Assembly: GCF_039613825.1 (NCBI RefSeq)
Contig: NZ_CP154826.1
Coordinates: forward strand, 434,001 to 498,000
Direction: 5' to 3'
DNA length: 64,000 nucleotides
Origin: Diaminobutyricibacter sp. McL0608
Lineage (GTDB): Bacteria > Actinomycetota > Actinomycetes > Actinomycetales > Microbacteriaceae
Position numbers and translations under genes: made by a program. Below the pieces are notes generated by a model. That model had not been told where the DNA came from, searched no databases, and saw only the letters and a list, made by a program, of their open reading frames with translations. Positions within the stretch are counted from its first letter, which is position 1; each line of letters begins with the position of its first letter. Shown here one piece after another: positions 24,863-32,288 of this stretch.

Positions 24863-26260
24863 CTACCACTTGCGGTCAGTTGCTGGTTCCGGGTCTACTT
24901 CCATCGACCCGATTGAACTGCCAATCACGATTCTCTCGACGTCGGAGAGCGAGTATCCCCAATCAGCCAATTGAGCAAAGTACGCCGCCTTCGCGACATC
25001 TGGGTAGCGCCAGGTGTTCTTGCTCGTGCTCGACTCGATGCCGCCGAGGACGACGGCGAGGCTGACGTGCTGCGCCGTTGTCGGGTTGCTTTCGAGGTAT
25101 GCGGCGAGTTTGTCTCCGTTCCAAGAGCTGCCTCGTTCGATTCCGAGAAGCTCGTGTGCGAGGGCGTTTCCGCGTTCGGCGGCGGTTGCGACGTCGCGGC
25201 GATGGGTGGTGAGTCCTTGCGCGATTACCGTGTTCGCGTCCTTGGGCGGTGTCTTCCGTGCGAGGAATTCGGTGAGCCACTCGCGGCGGACGATTTCCGC
25301 GGACGCCCATGCCTTGTTGTTGGCGATCAGGGTCTTTCGTTCGGCTTTCTGTTCGTCGGTCATGGGGCCGCTCGCCGCAGATGAGTTGTTTGCTTTGCGG
25401 AATCCGGCTGCTTTGGGGTCTGCGAGGTAGTAGCTGACGGTTGCTTCGTCGCTGGTCCAGTAGACGGTGACGTACGCGGCCCGGCCCTCCGTATCCGCTA
25501 TGAGTTCCAAGGTGGCCTTGGCCCCGTCGGCGGTGATCAGGTCGCGGATATTGGTGTAGTCGCTGTCGTGGTACCCGGGTTCCCGGTCGAGCACGGTGTA
25601 TCCCTGCTCGGCGAGCGCCGCTTCGGCACTGGTTTTCAGTTGGGTCCGGCGGTGTTCGTCGCGGGCGCGCTGGGCGGCGTGGGCGAACTGCGTTGGGTCC
25701 GAAACCGCCACGTCAATCAGCTGGGCTCGGGCTTCTTCGTCGTCCTCGAATTCGATCAGGACGGCGGCTTGGTCGAGCGTGAGGGTGTGCTTCTGTATCG
25801 CGGTTGCGGCAACAGGGTTGTCCGCGACTGCGAGAGCGTTCTTGACGATGGCTTGCTTGGTGCTGGTGCGTTTGGCGATCGTTGGGATGCTGAGGCCTTC
25901 GAGGGCGAGCTGGTGGAATGCGGCGGCGCGGTCGCTGTCGGTGAGTGCTTCGCGCTGGTCGTTCTCAACCATCTGTTGCACGATCCGCTCGACGGTCGCG
26001 TCGTCGGCAGCGACGATGTAGGCGGGGATCGTGGACAGTCCGGCCTCCCTTGCGGCGAGGGTGCGACGTTGGCCGGCTCGGACGATCAGGCCGCCCTGCT
26101 CGTCTCGTCTGGCGAGTACGGGGGTGAGCACTCCGTGGTCACGGATGCTGGCGACGAATTCTTTGGTGAGTGGGCTGCTGGGGCGCACGTTGGCTTCGAG
26201 GGTGAGTGTGTTGGGGTCGACGTGCTCGATGGTTCCCTGCGTCGGGGTTTGGGTGTTCAT
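24863..26260 (-). CDS. ParB/Spo0J-like protein of the ICE leading region
   Basis: 465 aa. The N-terminal ParB domain (about 10-115) has LTLEANVRPSSPLTKEFVAS and the signature AGQRRTLAAREAGL. An HTH follows at about 130-165 (LSIPTIAKRTSTKQAIVKNA). The C-terminal half is not a classic ParB dimerisation domain and is Ala/Glu-rich. No ParA gene is adjacent, so segregation is less likely than a leading-region role like that of plasmid YubM-type ParB proteins (inference). GGGAGAA precedes the ATG. A structured element lies directly upstream. Confidence 0.85.
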   Translation of the reverse strand: MNTQTPTQGTIEHVDPNTLTLEANVRPSSPLTKEFVASIRDHGVLTPVLARRDEQGGLIVRAGQRRTLAAREAGLSTIPAYIVAADDATVERIVQQMVENDQREALTDSDRAAAFHQLALEGLSIPTIAKRTSTKQAIVKNALAVADNPVAATAIQKHTLTLDQAAVLIEFEDDEEARAQLIDVAVSDPTQFAHAAQRARDEHRRTQLKTSAEAALAEQGYTVLDREPGYHDSDYTNIRDLITADGAKATLELIADTEGRAAYVTVYWTSDEATVSYYLADPKAAGFRKANNSSAASGPMTDEQKAERKTLIANNKAWASAEIVRREWLTEFLARKTPPKDANTVIAQGLTTHRRDVATAAERGNALAHELLGIERGSSWNGDKLAAYLESNPTTAQHVSLAVVLGGIESSTSKNTWRYPDVAKAAYFAQLADWGYSLSDVERIVIGSSIGSMEVDPEPATDRKW

Positions 26261-26283
26261 GATTGGGTTCTCCCGTTCAACTT

Positions 26284-26436
26284 TGTTTTTGCCTGTCTGG
26301 CAAGAGAATCGATAGTGAGCGGGAGGGCCGTGAGTGCCGGGTCGTGGAATACCGGAGCGCAGCGAGGATATGCCGCGAAAGCCCGGAACGGTCGGCCTGG
26401 AAGCGAGCTACGGTGAACGGTCAGACAGGCAAAACG
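26284..26436 (-). promoter_or_regulatory. Structured leading-region element, copy A (upstream of parB-like gene)
   Basis: Closing stem: TTTTGCCTGTCTG (26287-26299) pairs perfectly, 13 bp, with 26422-26434. Inside are a GGCCG/CGGCC pair, a CCGGG/CCCGG pair and conserved blocks GTGGAATACCGG, GGATATGCCGCGAAAGCCCGG and GAGCTACG (shown on the plus strand). It ends 24 bases before the parB ribosome binding region. The same blocks occur, in the same orientation relative to the gene, at copies B and C. Read here on the strand of the gene. Confidence 0.75.
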
Positions 26437-26492
26437 GCGCAGCCTTACGCTCCGTTCGCAGGTAGTGATCGATGCCGAGGGCGGGGTTTGAC

Positions 26493-26533
26493 GTTTCGCG
26501 GGGTCCGGCCGCAAGGGCCGAACCCCGCGAAAC
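26493..26533. repeat. Very stable hairpin between ardC and copy A
   Basis: Arms GTTTCGCGGGGT (26493-26504) and 26522-26533 pair over 12 bp, and CGGCC/GGCCG closes on a GCAA loop. It is 60 bases after the ardC stop on the minus strand but has no T-run on either side. Terminator, processing site or protein-binding palindrome are all possible. Confidence 0.55.
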
Positions 26534-26594
26534 TACGAATCTGCCCGGCGCCCTTGAGCCTTACCTAGAGTCGCCCGCGGCCGCCTGTTCTGCG

Positions 26595-27500
26595 TTAATC
26601 AGTCGCGACGCGGGTTGGCTCGAGGATGCTCATGATGGCGTGCACGGCGTGGAGGACGCGGGTGGCGGTGGAGGCGATCAGCGTGCTGTCCGCGTCGGCC
26701 CATCCGGCGATGTAACCGATGCTGTAGCCACTGGTGTCGAACCCGGTGAGCCCTGCGACGACGTAGGCGACGGATTCGGCTTCGGTTTCGGCAAGTCCGC
26801 GATGGTGGGCGTAGTCGGCGAGATTCTCGGTGTGGCCCAAGAGGATGTGCGCGGTCTCGTGGATCAGGGTTTTCGCTGCATGTTCCGGGGTCAGTGTGTC
26901 CTTGACCCCGACTTGACGTCGAGAGGGGTCGGCGTATCCGTTGAGACCACCGGCCAGGGGGCGACGGCTGATCGTCCACCCGGCAGTGCGGAGGTGGTCG
27001 GTGAGACGGTCGACGATTCCGAAGTCGTCGGTTCCGCTCAGCTCTTGGACAAGGGATGTTGGATCGGTTTCGCCTTCGATCGGGTCGGTTTGGGCGATGT
27101 CGAAGACGGTCAGAATCGGGAACCTGGCGATCGCCTTGTGCTCGGCTTCTTCGTTCTCGGCTGAGTCCGGGTGGTTGCCGGGGTTGGGTTCGGCGACCTT
27201 CTGGACGCGGTAGCCGAAGATGTGGATTCCGTGCTCGCCGGAGCGGACTTGTCGCCCTTTGCTCTGCCATGCCCGGTGCCCGGCAACGGCGGTGGCGTCC
27301 GGTCGTTGGCTGAGGATGAGAAGCACGTTGTTCAGGCTGTACTCGTGGAATGACGCGGAGAACTGCAGGAACTTGCGCCAGATGTCGGTGTTCCGCAGCA
27401 TTTCGACCTGATCGATGATGCTCGCGTGCAGAGCTGCGGCGCGTGCTTTCTGCTCAGTGGCGCTGAACCTCCGTGCCCGTGTTGGGGATGTGGTTGTCAT
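26595..27500 (-). CDS. ardC: ArdC-type antirestriction protein (ssDNA-binding + zincin-like)
   Basis: 301 aa from ATG 27500 with GAAGGAG at a 7-base distance. The N-terminal ArdC domain has FLQFSASFHEYSLNNVLLIL and GHRAWQSKGRQVRSGEHG. The C-terminal metallopeptidase-like domain has HETAHILLGH. ArdC proteins of conjugative plasmids bind incoming single-stranded DNA and protect it from restriction. It lies in the presumed leading region, so it would be made soon after entry. Preceded by structured element copy B. Both domains look intact. Confidence 0.85.
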   Translation of the reverse strand: MTTTSPTRARRFSATEQKARAAALHASIIDQVEMLRNTDIWRKFLQFSASFHEYSLNNVLLILSQRPDATAVAGHRAWQSKGRQVRSGEHGIHIFGYRVQKVAEPNPGNHPDSAENEEAEHKAIARFPILTVFDIAQTDPIEGETDPTSLVQELSGTDDFGIVDRLTDHLRTAGWTISRRPLAGGLNGYADPSRRQVGVKDTLTPEHAAKTLIHETAHILLGHTENLADYAHHRGLAETEAESVAYVVAGLTGFDTSGYSIGYIAGWADADSTLIASTATRVLHAVHAIMSILEPTRVATD

Positions 27501-27530
27501 TGTTTCGTCTCCTTCGTGGACAACTGTTCT

Positions 27531-27683
27531 TTGTGCCGTCCGGCAAGGAGCATCGAAATGGAGCGGGAGCACCGGGAGTGCCGGCCGATTCCGGAGGAAA
27601 TAAGCCCGTCAGGGCGCGTCCGGAATCGGCCGGAGCGGCAAGGTGCGGGAGCGAATTACGATCAACTGCCGGACAGGTCACAA
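27531..27683 (-). promoter_or_regulatory. Structured leading-region element, copy B (upstream of ardC)
   Basis: Closing stem: TCCGGCA (27539-27545) with TGCCGGA (27667-27673), extended outward by TTGTG-CC/GG-CACAA pairs with two bulges. The inner hairpin is a 15-bp perfect stem: CCGGCCGATTCCGGA (27581-27595) with 27619-27633. It shares with copy A the run GCAAG, then ATCG, GAGCGGGAG, GTGCCGG and the distal TACG block. The stem sequences differ but pairing is kept. Confidence 0.7.
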
Positions 27684-27861
27684 CAGACCCGAAAGGGTGC
27701 CGGCAGCGCAGCTGCTCAACTTCCGGTGTGCGTGCTGCCGAGCCGGCCAGCCGATCTCGCGGGAAATAGAAGGGTCGCCGGCGTGAGAGATCGTCTGGAA
27801 AGGTGACGTGCGCTCGCAGGAGCTTTGACGGAGCCGCCGATGGCGGCGCTGTTTCCACTGG

Positions 27862-28026
27862 TTTTGTGTGTCTTTCCGTCGGCCGATCGTAGCTCGTTCC
27901 CGGTTCTCCGTGCCGGGCTTTCGCGGCATATCCTCCCTCCGCTGTGCTCCGGTCCGGTATTCCACGGTCCCGGCACTGCGTCCCTTTCACTCGCTCTCGA
28001 TCTCTTCGCCGGAAAGGCAAACAAAA
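27862..28026 (+). promoter_or_regulatory. Structured leading-region element, copy C (inverted, upstream of 28052 gene)
   Basis: Closing stem: TTTTGTGTGTCTTTCCG (27862-27878) pairs with 28010-28026, with one mismatch and one G-U pair. The inner stem GTGCCGGG (about 27910-27917) pairs with CCCGGCAC (about 27969-27976). It contains the reverse complements of copy A blocks: CGTAGCTCG, CCGGGCTTTCGCGGCATATCC and CCGGTATTCCACGG. Its orientation is inverted on the map but the same relative to its own downstream gene. Confidence 0.72.
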
Positions 28027-28051
28027 GCTGTCGACCAGGGGAGTGAGTGGG

Positions 28052-28354
28052 ATGCGGGTATTCATCATCGACACCAGAAGCATGGGGCCTGAACTGCAGG
28101 GAGGGATGATCGGGGTGGTCGGGTCCAGCAACCCGAGCGTCGAAGAGAAGGAAAAGTGCGTCGACATGGTGAGCCGGTATGCGAGGGATGGGTGGGCGAT
28201 CGCCGCCGATCCATTCACGCCGATTGGCAGGTTGGCCGCCCTCACGGCGGAGGCGGCATGTGTTCCATTTGTTGCGTTCGAGCGGGCTGTTTCGGCAGGC
28301 GCAAGTCCGGTTGCGGTCATCCCATTTGATCCAAGTCAGCCAAGTCTGGGCTGA
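28052..28354 (+). CDS. Hypothetical 100-aa protein following element C
   Basis: Begins MRVFIIDTRSMGPELQGG, with AGGGGAG 8-14 bases upstream. The fold looks alpha/beta with a glycine-rich start and SRYARDGWAIAADPF in the middle. No family is recognised. The only support is the open frame, the ribosome binding site and the element upstream, which elsewhere precedes parB and ardC. It runs on the plus strand, opposite to the other leading-region genes. Confidence 0.45.
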   Translation: MRVFIIDTRSMGPELQGGMIGVVGSSNPSVEEKEKCVDMVSRYARDGWAIAADPFTPIGRLAALTAEAACVPFVAFERAVSAGASPVAVIPFDPSQPSLG

Positions 28355-28846
28355 TTCAGGGGAAGTCGGCCTAGTTTGTCCGGGTCTCGCCCTTCGTGAC
28401 GGGAGTTGCGGTACGAACGCTCGCAGTCGTTGGACCCGCCCGAGCACCGCGATCTGTCGGTGAACGCAAAGGTGCAATGCGCGAATGTGTCGAGACAGTT
28501 GTGTTGCATGCGAAGGATGGGTGGTGGGCGATCGCGCCCTATCGAACTGGGTCGAGTCGGCGGTGATGACTGGAGGATTCTTCCGGAGGAGTGGCGCGAA
28601 GAGTGTCGGGATGGCGCTCGTTCTGTCGCTCCGGTGCTGGCCGCGTGGGCACGGAAACAACCCCCAAAGAAGCCGCCGAACTGGCCGTGAGCATAGAAGA
28701 ACGCGCCAGGTGCCTATTGCGGGCGAGCGTGCTACGAGGTCGTAGCCCCGCCTTCGTGCTCTCGGTATACCCCAAGCCGCGTGAGGCGGGAACTGGCGGA
28801 TATCCCCAGAGACGCCTTCGAGCAGAGGTTGGGTCGGGATCTTGGG
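28355..28846 (+). pseudogene. Relaxase (MOBF) remnant and unassigned right-end sequence
   Basis: At about 28403-28475 the plus strand encodes LRYERSQSLDPPEHRDLSVN followed by AKVQ. This is clearly the metal-site segment of the relaxase (LRHERSRSLDPHKHRHLWLN, then VKVQ) with the histidine triad destroyed. Similarity fades after that. The remaining sequence up to the trpF stop at 28847 shows no complete gene. It marks an older or second conjugative element at the right boundary. Confidence 0.75.
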
Positions 28847-29455
28847 CTACATCGTGTTCTTGGCCGCGTAGACGAACTTCGCGATCAAGGTCACATCCTT
28901 GACGCCTGGTGCCTTCTCCACTCCGCTCGAGACGTCGACTCCCCACGGGCGACAGCTCATTATGGCGGGAGTGACGTTCCCGGGATTGAGCCCGCCGGCG
29001 AGGATCCATTTGCCTCGCGGCGGTCGTAGTTTGAGGCGGGAGAAATCCCAGGTCTGGCCGGAACCCGGCGCGGGGGCGTCTAGCAAGAGAGCCTCTTCGC
29101 CCCAGCTTCCAACTGGGAGGCTTCCTCGCGCCTGTTCGGTGGTGGCGCGCCACAGCCGGCTGACGATCGTTCGCGCATCTCGAAACTCGGAAAGATCGTA
29201 GTTTCCACCGTGGAGCTGCAGGATGTCGGCGCCGATCTCTTTCGCCAAATGAGCAGCTTGAACCGCAGGCAAATCGTTTACGACGAGAACCTTCTGTGCG
29301 TTCGTTCCTACGTAGTTCGCGATCCTCTGCGCAGCTTCGATTGTCACATTGCGTTTGCTGCGTGCGCTGATAACTAGGCCGATTGCATCTGCTCCAGCAT
29401 CAAGCGCTGCTCGTGTTGCCTCAATGGTAGAGAGTCCGCAGATCTTCACGAACAC
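28847..29455 (-). CDS. trpF: Phosphoribosylanthranilate isomerase
   Basis: 202 aa from the GTG at 29455 (GGGGGCGAC just upstream). All landmarks of the TIM barrel are present: VFVKICGLST with the catalytic Cys, DAIGLV, LQLHGG, LLLDAPAPGSGQTWDF with the catalytic Asp, LAGGLNPGNV and GVDVSSGVEKAPGVKD. It converts N-(5'-phosphoribosyl)anthranilate to the ribulosamine in Trp synthesis. No other trp gene is nearby, and it directly follows a truncated rpe and a nucleoside transporter, so a role on another sugar phosphate cannot be excluded. Confidence 0.9.
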   Translation of the reverse strand: MFVKICGLSTIEATRAALDAGADAIGLVISARSKRNVTIEAAQRIANYVGTNAQKVLVVNDLPAVQAAHLAKEIGADILQLHGGNYDLSEFRDARTIVSRLWRATTEQARGSLPVGSWGEEALLLDAPAPGSGQTWDFSRLKLRPPRGKWILAGGLNPGNVTPAIMSCRPWGVDVSSGVEKAPGVKDVTLIAKFVYAAKNTM

Positions 29456-29718
29456 GTCGCCCCCAAGTGTTGTTTCGTCGACGGAATATGCCGAATGACT
29501 TTGGTCCCGTTCGGCGCTAGTCGCGTAGTGCATCGTTGGCTAGTTGAGGATCTATCGCGCGGTAGATCGATGAACGGGCCACCTAGCGCGTCGGCTCCCG
29601 CCGCCGCGGCGATCGCGATCGTGGATTCATTGATGCCACCATCGACTTGCAACCTAACCGAGGACTGCTGTGGCCGAGCTGCCCGGGACAGCATACGGAT
29701 CTTCACGATGGCGCGAGC
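29446..29718 (-). pseudogene. rpe: Truncated ribulose-phosphate 3-epimerase (C-terminal part only)
   Basis: The frame encodes KIRMLSRAARPQQ, then VRLQVDGGINESTIAIAAAAGADA, which is the sixth to eighth strand region of the RPE barrel with the VDGGI phosphate-binding signature. The first about 130 residues are missing; the sequence immediately upstream is the stop region of the permease gene. The 3' end overlaps the trpF GTG. A deletion has probably fused the permease end to the rpe tail. Not expected to be active. Confidence 0.75.
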
Positions 29719-29724
29719 TATTGG

Positions 29725-31026
29725 TTAGGAAACGACGTACGGCTTGCCGCTAGCAGCGGGGCCGCGTACGCGCCCCACGAGACCCGCGACCGCGAAGATT
29801 GTGATGAGGTACGGCAGCATCAGGAGGAATTCGGATGGTACGGGCGATCCGATGACGCCCAGTACGTTTTGAAGGTTTGACGCGAATCCGAACAGTAGCG
29901 CTGCGAGTGTGGCTCGGATCGGATCCCAGCGTCCGAAGATCACCGCAGCCAGCGCGATGAATCCGGCTCCCGCGGTCATCTCCTTGCCGAAGGAACCCAC
30001 GGAACCCAGGGTGAAGTAGGCGCCGCCGAACCCGACGATTCCTCCAGCCAAGGCGACGTTCCAGAATCGAGTTCGATTTACTTTGATCCCGACGGTGTCT
30101 GCCGCCTGTGGATGCTCGCCGACCGCTCGGAGCCGCAGACCCCATTTCGTCTTGTAGAGGCCGATCGTGACGGCGATGACAGCGAGGTACATCGCGTAGA
30201 TGATGATCGTCTGATTGAACAAGGTCGGTCCGAGGACAGGAATGTGTGACAGCACCGGCAGCGCGATCCGTTCGAACCGCGGGGGAGTGTTCAGCGCTGA
30301 GGGGTCGGACGTCAGCGTCTGGGAGAACAAGAACGACGTGATCCCGATGATCAGCACATTCAGAACGACGCCGACGATCACCTGATCCACCAGGTACTTA
30401 ATGGAGAAGGCTGCAAGGACGAAGGAGACGGATACGCCTGCAGCGGTTGCCCCGATCAGCCCAACATAAGGATTGTGCGTGAGTGATCCGAGCACTGCGG
30501 ATACGAAGGCGCCGGCTAGCAGTTGCCCCTCGATGGCGATGTTGACGACGCCGACACGTTCGCTCACAACGCCGCCAAGCGCCCCGAAGATGAGCGGGGC
30601 GCTGAGGGAAACCGTCCCAAGGAGCAGACCAGGGATGGGGATCGTTTGTCCTGCTGATGTCCAGGTAAGGAAACCGAGAAGGAAAATCGCAGAAAAGAAG
30701 GAACTGAGGAGAGTTCCTATTTGGGGGTTCCAGTTCCGCGCCCAGTAGGAGGCGACGGTGAGGGCGAGGAGAAGCACGGCGACAACGGCCCCGGTGGTAG
30801 ATGTCTGCAGCACGACGGGTGGTAGCTGAATGAAGTCGCTGGCCGTCGAGAGACGGAACGTCGCGTACCCTGCTCGCGAATACATGACAAAGAGGATCGT
30901 CGAGGTAACGGTGAAGATCGCGAACGCGAAAGTCGTCTTCCAACTCTGGACGCGTACTTGGCGCGGTTCGACGGCTTCGGTTGGCTTTGCCGAGGCGCTT
31001 TGGATGGTGGTGGTCATAGTGGTCAT
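29725..31026 (-). CDS. Nucleoside ABC transporter permease (second subunit)
   Basis: 433 aa from the ATG at 31026, 11 bp after the first permease. After a polar N-terminus (about 30 aa) it shows about nine membrane segments and the BPD_transp_2 pattern (GALGGVVSERVGVVNIAIEGQ, then YVGLIGATAAGVSVS and TKWGLRLRAVGEHPQAADTVG), close to permeases of BMP-type nucleoside transporters (YufQ/RnsD-like). A longer in-frame reading upstream to 31848 runs antiparallel to no signal and overlaps the first permease, so it is rejected. Works with the ATPase and lipoprotein of the same operon. Confidence 0.88.
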   Translation of the reverse strand: MTTMTTTIQSASAKPTEAVEPRQVRVQSWKTTFAFAIFTVTSTILFVMYSRAGYATFRLSTASDFIQLPPVVLQTSTTGAVVAVLLLALTVASYWARNWNPQIGTLLSSFFSAIFLLGFLTWTSAGQTIPIPGLLLGTVSLSAPLIFGALGGVVSERVGVVNIAIEGQLLAGAFVSAVLGSLTHNPYVGLIGATAAGVSVSFVLAAFSIKYLVDQVIVGVVLNVLIIGITSFLFSQTLTSDPSALNTPPRFERIALPVLSHIPVLGPTLFNQTIIIYAMYLAVIAVTIGLYKTKWGLRLRAVGEHPQAADTVGIKVNRTRFWNVALAGGIVGFGGAYFTLGSVGSFGKEMTAGAGFIALAAVIFGRWDPIRATLAALLFGFASNLQNVLGVIGSPVPSEFLLMLPYLITIFAVAGLVGRVRGPAASGKPYVVS

Positions 31027-31037
31027 TTGTCTCTCGC

Positions 31038-32288
31038 TCACTTCGCTGCAGGCAGGGAACTTGTCCGCGTTGTCAGTTGCCGTCGTGTTGCGGCCGGGTT
31101 GGGTAGCCGGAAGGCCGCCCTGACGAGTGCTGGCGCGGCGATGAAGAGCACGATCAGCGCCTGGACGACGAGAACCATGTCTACAGGAATGTTGACGACG
31201 GCCTGCATTGAGAAGCCGCCCGCTTTGAACGCCCCGAAGAGGGTTCCCGCGATGAAAATCCCTATGGGCCGCGACCTTCCAAGCAGGGCCACGGTGATAG
31301 CGTCGAAGCCAATTCCGGCGTCGATCCCTGACCCGAATCCGGAGGTGACTGTTCCGAGGACTTGGGAGATGCCGGCCAGTGCCACAAGTCCGCCGGAGAT
31401 GAGCATCGCGTAGACATACATGCGTTTGACGTCTATGCCAGCGACGCGTGCCGCGTTCGGGTTGGCGCCCACGGCGCGGAAACGGAATCCCAGCGCCGAT
31501 CGGTTTAGGAGCCACCATACGAACACCGTTGCAAGGATGGCGAGCACGAATCCGAAGTGGAGGTTGAACTGGGGGCCGAACAGTGACGGCAGAATGGCCG
31601 AGGGTTTGATCGGCGCGGAGATCGGGTTGTTCGAGCCGGGAGCTTTGAGGATGGGGGTGCGAAGCAGGTACGACACGAGGTAGAACGCCACATAGTTGAG
31701 CATGATCGTGACGATTACTTCGTGGGCGCCGGTCCGTGCCTTCAAGAGTCCCGGGATGCCTCCCCAGAGGGCGCCGCCGATGATGCCCGCCAGGATGGCA
31801 ATCGCAAGATGCAAACCCCACGGCAAGTTGAGCGTGAACCCTACCCAACCCGCACAGGCGACGGCGATTAGGATTTGCCCCTGACCGCCGATGTTGAACA
31901 TGCCCACTCGAAACGCGACGCCTACACCGAGGCCGGCGGCGATCAGCGGTGTGGCAAAGGTCAGAGTTTCGGTGAAAGGTTTGATCTGACTGAGGAGGTC
32001 AGGTCGATTGGGATTGAAGATCGACCCTTGGAAGAGGGCGGCGTACGCACCCCCAACCGAGTTCCAGATCGCTGTGAAGGTGTCGCCTGGGCGGGCGAAG
32101 AAATAGCCGGAAGCCTGTTGGACCTGCGGGTTGGTCACAGCGATGAGGACCCCGCCGACGATCATTGCAAGAACGACTGACAGGATCGAGATCATCACGC
32201 TTCCGCCGACAATCTCGTTGAACAGCTGCCGTCCGCGTGAGGGAGGCTCGATAGGGATAGACGTCGAATTTGTTTCCCGGTGGTTCAT
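31038..32288 (-). CDS. Nucleoside ABC transporter permease (first subunit)
   Basis: 416 aa. A polar N-terminus precedes a first helix (about 33-53, ISILSVVLAMIVGGVLIAVT), followed by about eight further segments. Motifs typical of BPD_transp_2 permeases: VAFRVGMFNIGGQGQI, RTGAHEVIVTIMLNYVA and GFRFRAVGANPNAARVAGID. Pairs with the second permease to form the channel (YufP/RnsC-like). Its ATG overlaps the stop of the ATPase gene (ATGA), so expression is coupled. Confidence 0.9.
   Translation of the reverse strand: MNHRETNSTSIPIEPPSRGRQLFNEIVGGSVMISILSVVLAMIVGGVLIAVTNPQVQQASGYFFARPGDTFTAIWNSVGGAYAALFQGSIFNPNRPDLLSQIKPFTETLTFATPLIAAGLGVGVAFRVGMFNIGGQGQILIAVACAGWVGFTLNLPWGLHLAIAILAGIIGGALWGGIPGLLKARTGAHEVIVTIMLNYVAFYLVSYLLRTPILKAPGSNNPISAPIKPSAILPSLFGPQFNLHFGFVLAILATVFVWWLLNRSALGFRFRAVGANPNAARVAGIDVKRMYVYAMLISGGLVALAGISQVLGTVTSGFGSGIDAGIGFDAITVALLGRSRPIGIFIAGTLFGAFKAGGFSMQAVVNIPVDMVLVVQALIVLFIAAPALVRAAFRLPNPAATRRQLTTRTSSLPAAK

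Larger units (their letters stand above)
1..28840. mobile_element. Integrative and conjugative element (most of it; left end outside the window)
   Basis: Seen: a tyrosine integrase with XRE regulator and excisionase at the left edge, a contiguous type IV secretion operon, an SSB, a cargo block of defence-like genes, a MOBF relaxase, and ParB-like plus ArdC-like genes. This order fits a T4SS-type actinobacterial ICE rather than the TraB/Rep-type AICEs. The left attachment site should lie just outside position 1. The right limit is inferred from the change, near 28.8 kb, from a degraded relaxase fragment to trpF and chromosomal metabolism. No matching att repeat could be recognised because the left flank is missing. 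A second, broken relaxase at 28.4 kb suggests the right end is a composite of two elements. Confidence 0.85.

Noticed and set aside
28539-29153. 204-aa minus-strand frame crossing the ICE boundary and trpF
   Set aside because: Arg-rich shadow overlapping trpF in a different frame; no domain or start signal.
31027-31848. Long N-terminal extension of the second permease (open frame to 31848, giving 707 aa)
   Set aside because: It runs through the first permease gene in another frame, is Arg/His/Pro-rich without domain pattern, and a good ATG at 31026 fits the operon spacing.
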